From NCBI GenBank assembly GCA_004151065.3, contig NWUY0304614192.1, positions 6,601 through 16,899 on the forward strand: a stretch of 10,299 nucleotides of DNA, written 5' to 3'. The notes under the pieces were generated by a model. The model had not been told where the DNA came from. It was given only the letters and a program-made list of their open reading frames with translations, and did no database searches. Position 1 is the first letter of the stretch; each line of letters begins with the position of its first letter. Positions 7,724 through 10,299 of the stretch are shown here, in pieces. The DNA is from Larix sibirica. Its lineage: Eukaryota; Streptophyta; Pinopsida; Pinales; Pinaceae. The position numbers and the translations under genes were made by a program.

Positions 7724-8540
7724 TCAAAGTTCGAAATCCTTGTTCAAGGATGGCTCAAATATGTATTTTTGGTTCGCAGAGTTCGTAGAAAAGTGGCCCA
7801 TGGGGGGCATCCTTATTAGATTTAAGGAGGTGGAGACTAGTTTCAATGTCTGGAAGGAACAATTCTCATTCAACTAGTATGGGTGAAATTACTTGGATTA
7901 CCTATAACGATATGGAATAAATAGGTGTTGAAGGTTTTATGAACATGCTTTCATTTATTTGGAGGTTGAATTCCATAATAAATTGGATAGAAATGTCATT
8001 AAAATTCTAGTGAAAATTTACCTCAAGGAAGGCATGCCAAATAAATAGAGATAACATGGGGAAAATGGAAATTTAATAAAATCATGGGCCACTAGAAGAT
8101 GCCATTTAGGTTCTCAAAATTCCATGTAACTAATCATGCTTGGACATAATGCCCTAATTTAGCCATAAAACGGGATTGGAAATAAAAGGTGAAGCATCCA
8201 ATTGGGGTTTTGAAATGAAGGGAGAGGTGTTGAAAGTTTTGAAGTAATGGAGTATTTCTTGGGAAAAATCTATAGGAAAGGTTTAGTAGACTTGGAAAAA
8301 ACAATATTAGAAGAAGGAGCATAGGTGACTAGGGGGGTCTGCAACAAAAATATATAGACATGATGGTTTAAGTGGAATGGGGAAGTTAACACAAGAAGTC
8401 CTAGACAATGTTATATAAGAGATATGAGGGGAAGTGAAAAAATAAGGGGTTAGTTAGTGAAATCGTTCCAAGTAATGTTGAGATGAGGGAGGTATAACTT
8501 CTATAGGTAGATAGAAAGGAGGATTCGTCAAGTAAGTCTC
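7724..8540. other. unassigned intergenic sequence, purine-rich on the plus strand
   Basis: No coding region, RNA gene or known element was recognised. From about 7880 the plus strand is rich in G and A (many GGAGG, GAAGG, GGGGAAG runs), while upstream DNA (about 5400-7700) is pyrimidine-rich on the same strand. Such strand asymmetry is common in LTR and leader regions of plant retroelements, but nothing identifies a family here. Confidence 0.4.
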
Positions 8541-8607
8541 TATAAAAATGTATGTTTATCCTTGTACTTTGTCCAATTTTGATAAGAATAAGGAAATCCT
8601 AATAAAA
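8541..8607 (+). promoter_or_regulatory. TATAAAAA and AATAAAA pair, possible LTR signal
   Basis: TATAAAAA (8541-8548) is followed about 60 bp later by AATAAAA (8601-8607). A TATA box closely followed by a polyadenylation signal is the arrangement of a short R region in an LTR. No LTR ends, PBS, PPT or second copy were found, so this may be chance in AT-rich DNA. Confidence 0.2.
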
Positions 8608-8989
8608 TATTTTCAAAGTAGTGATTATTCATTGGGTAGGGGGTCTAGCCATCCCAAATAACCAAATAAGAGTAGAAATCCTATTATAATCAAAGCAATA
8701 TCTAGGTGCCTAAATAAAAACCTAAAGAGTTGTCGATACTAGAGGATGCTAATCCTTGAAGTAATTTGAACTCAGAGGATGTGGATTCCAATATTAGGAT
8801 AGAATAAATAAACGATCAATGTTGAGGTCATAGGTTGGCACTACATGGAAAACACTTTTCAGGAGAGGTTTTTGAGGAAGCTCCCCCCCAAAATGTCTCC
8901 TTATCCATATATAGTGGTAGTTTCCATTGAAGGTGGGTGGTTGGAGGTTTTAGTATAGGGATTTTTTTTTCCAGTACTTTGCAATTGTA
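8608..8989. other. intergenic sequence with no recognised feature
   Basis: Nothing coding or structured was recognised. A TATATA-containing stretch near 8908-8916 and a T9 run near 8972-8980 are the only low-complexity marks. Stops are frequent in all frames. Confidence 0.5.
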
Positions 8990-10299
8990 ATACTACAATG
9001 ATGCATCAACATATAGGATTCACTGATGCACCAAAATATCACATGCACCAAACATCAAAATACTCCATCACTAGAGGAAAGAATATGTTTATTGTTATTT
9101 TATGAAATTACTCACCAGTGCATCTAACATGACATAACGCATGGAGGTGTTATGATGTACAATGCACTAGATAATATCAAATACTTATGAATAAATATAG
9201 GTTTTTATATTAAAAAGAAAATTACAAAAGGGAATAGTATAAATTCTAAAAGTGAACAATGGAGAAAATGGACATACATGACGCGATGAATTTGAATGTT
9301 TTTACAACTAAACTAGTGTGATATAGATATTAGAGCGCACCGGTGCATATAAATTGATAGAGCGCTGATATAGTATAAAATATTTAATAATATAATATAT
9401 GTATTTATTTTTATAAATGTACCCTGGGCAGTTAGTGCCACGAAACACATCATTGCATATGAATATATGATACATCCTCAATTCTAACTATTGAAAATAA
9501 AATATAGTTCTTTTTTCAAAAAAAATCACAAACATCCCAGTGCATTGAGATGCCATAACTGCACCATGGAATTTATCCAAATAGCACACTAGGAAAGGTC
9601 TTTCAAAATTGATTCTATGATGTGCTTTAGTTCTACGAATGCACTGGTGCATCATATTGTTGAATACATCACAATATGATAAAATAAAAAATAAATATTG
9701 AATGGTAATTTTGTTTGGAAATTGATTGCATTGCTTGATATCACATAAGCACCTATGCATAACCTAATTGTATGATCATCCAGTCATAAATGTTGCCAGC
9801 TGTCACATTCTTCCCTCCCTTTGATTCACCAGTGACTTTTGACTTTTGCAAAACAATCCCATAAATTATTCATTGTTTGTGTATCAACCATGCCTCCTCA
9901 GTCAACAAGATATTATATAGAGTATTTATTACCTCCTTTTTTATATTTTAAGTAGATTAAAATTTAAAATTTAGTTTTCATTTACCTTTTTTTCAAAAAA
10001 ATTTGTGATTTCATGTAGTGCATTTGAGTCATTCAGTTCACACCAGAATGTGGTGCACCCTGTGAATTTATAGGGCACATCATGACCAGTGATTTAATAG
10101 GGTGCAATGTCTATAATGCATTCCTATTTGAGAAGTGCACTAGTACATGTGAATATAAAAACCCCTTGCATTTTACTAGCGCAATTTATACTATATATAT
10201 AAGCATTGTTAATGGTGCTTTCTATTATTATAAATGCACCAGTAAAACATATAAATATGTCATATACTCGTCATCATGTTGTCATACTTAACGTTATAT
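8990..10299. repeat. AT-rich tract with a dispersed TGCACCAGTGCA palindromic motif
   Basis: At least a dozen full or half copies of a palindrome-like word occur: TGCACCA (9027, 9044), CACCAGTGCA (9113-9122), TGCACTAG (9163), CGCACCGGTGCA (9336-9347, containing the perfect palindrome GCACCGGTGC), CCAGTGCA (about 9537), TGCACTGGTGCA (9640-9651), TCACCAGTGA (9826-9835), GGTGCACC (10052-10059), AGTGCACT (10134-10141) and TGCACCAGTA (10235-10244). Spacers are AT-rich, and spacing is irregular, from 17 to about 200 bp. No open frame here resembles a gene. It may be a very diverged satellite or a cluster of small decayed elements. Confidence 0.5.
9651..9680. repeat. perfect 10-bp hairpin ATCATATTGT/ACAATATGAT
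   Basis: Arms 9651-9660 and 9671-9680 are exact reverse complements around a 10-nt loop, directly next to the TGCACTGGTGCA motif at 9640-9651. No T-run or known RNA context suggests a terminator. It is most likely part of the local repeat structure. Confidence 0.7.

Noticed and set aside
7620-7877. 85-codon plus-strand open frame and an overlapping 60-codon frame
   Set aside because: No recognisable domain or coding character; it overlaps the last repeat cores and AT-rich filler.
9488-9760. 90-codon minus-strand open frame, the longest in the AT-rich tail
   Set aside because: Composition reflects AT-rich DNA (F, Y, I, N rich), no motif is seen, and it overlaps the palindrome-bearing repeat tract.
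10082-10291. 69-codon plus-strand open frame near the right edge
   Set aside because: It has low-complexity Y/I/S/T composition and no domain, and is expected by chance in this tract.
1-10299. tRNA or rRNA genes
   Set aside because: No cloverleaf with matching arms or conserved rRNA segment was noticed on either strand by eye; the GGTATTAGAACC word is a PBS-like match only.

Overview
The window looks like nuclear DNA of a seed plant: AT-rich intergenic sequence made largely of old, broken retrotransposons. It contains a Ty1/copia element of plant type, an L1-type LINE with a plant-style RNase H tail, and long low-complexity AT-rich stretches. No intact host gene is visible. The repeat style would fit a large, repeat-rich genome such as a gymnosperm, but that is only an impression. 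The longest open frame is about 90 codons, and every recognisable coding region carries stops and frameshifts.

Positions 1-2580, plus strand: the 3' half of a copia element. The order is integrase C-terminal part, reverse transcriptase (RT), RNase H, polypurine tract (PPT), then an LTR with a TATA box. About 15 in-frame stops, at least two frameshifts and a mutated RT active site (YVDG instead of YVDD) show it is dead. A sequence resembling a tRNA-Met primer binding site follows the LTR, which is unexpected after a 3' LTR.

Positions 2600-3040: a TACA/TATG/TG microsatellite, then a large foldback (arms about 170-190 bp, loop about 5 nt). The right arm is the 3' UTR of the minus-strand LINE. 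The left arm is an inverted copy of it, so two LINE 3' ends meet tail to tail.

Positions 2834 to roughly 6750, minus strand: a decayed L1-type LINE. The 3' UTR, RNase H tail, RT, linker and AP-endonuclease-like domain are recognisable from about 3043 to 5404. The stretch 5405-6780 is probably its 5' part (ORF1 and inter-ORF), but no diagnostic ORF1 motif was found. More than 1 kb between RT and RNase H seems to be missing.

Positions 6780-10299: no recognisable gene. The stretch holds a diverged tandem repeat of about 63-76 bp built on a GGGGYGCMYCCTC-like core (7184-7723), a purine-rich stretch (about 7880-8540), a TATA/AATAAA pair that could belong to an unidentified LTR (8541-8607), and a very AT-rich tail (8990-10299) studded with a degenerate TGCACCAGTGCA palindrome.

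The parts do not form a working system. The pieces best worth a second look are the LINE-derived foldback as a possible small-RNA source, the LTR-plus-PBS arrangement, and the two unassigned repeat arrays.
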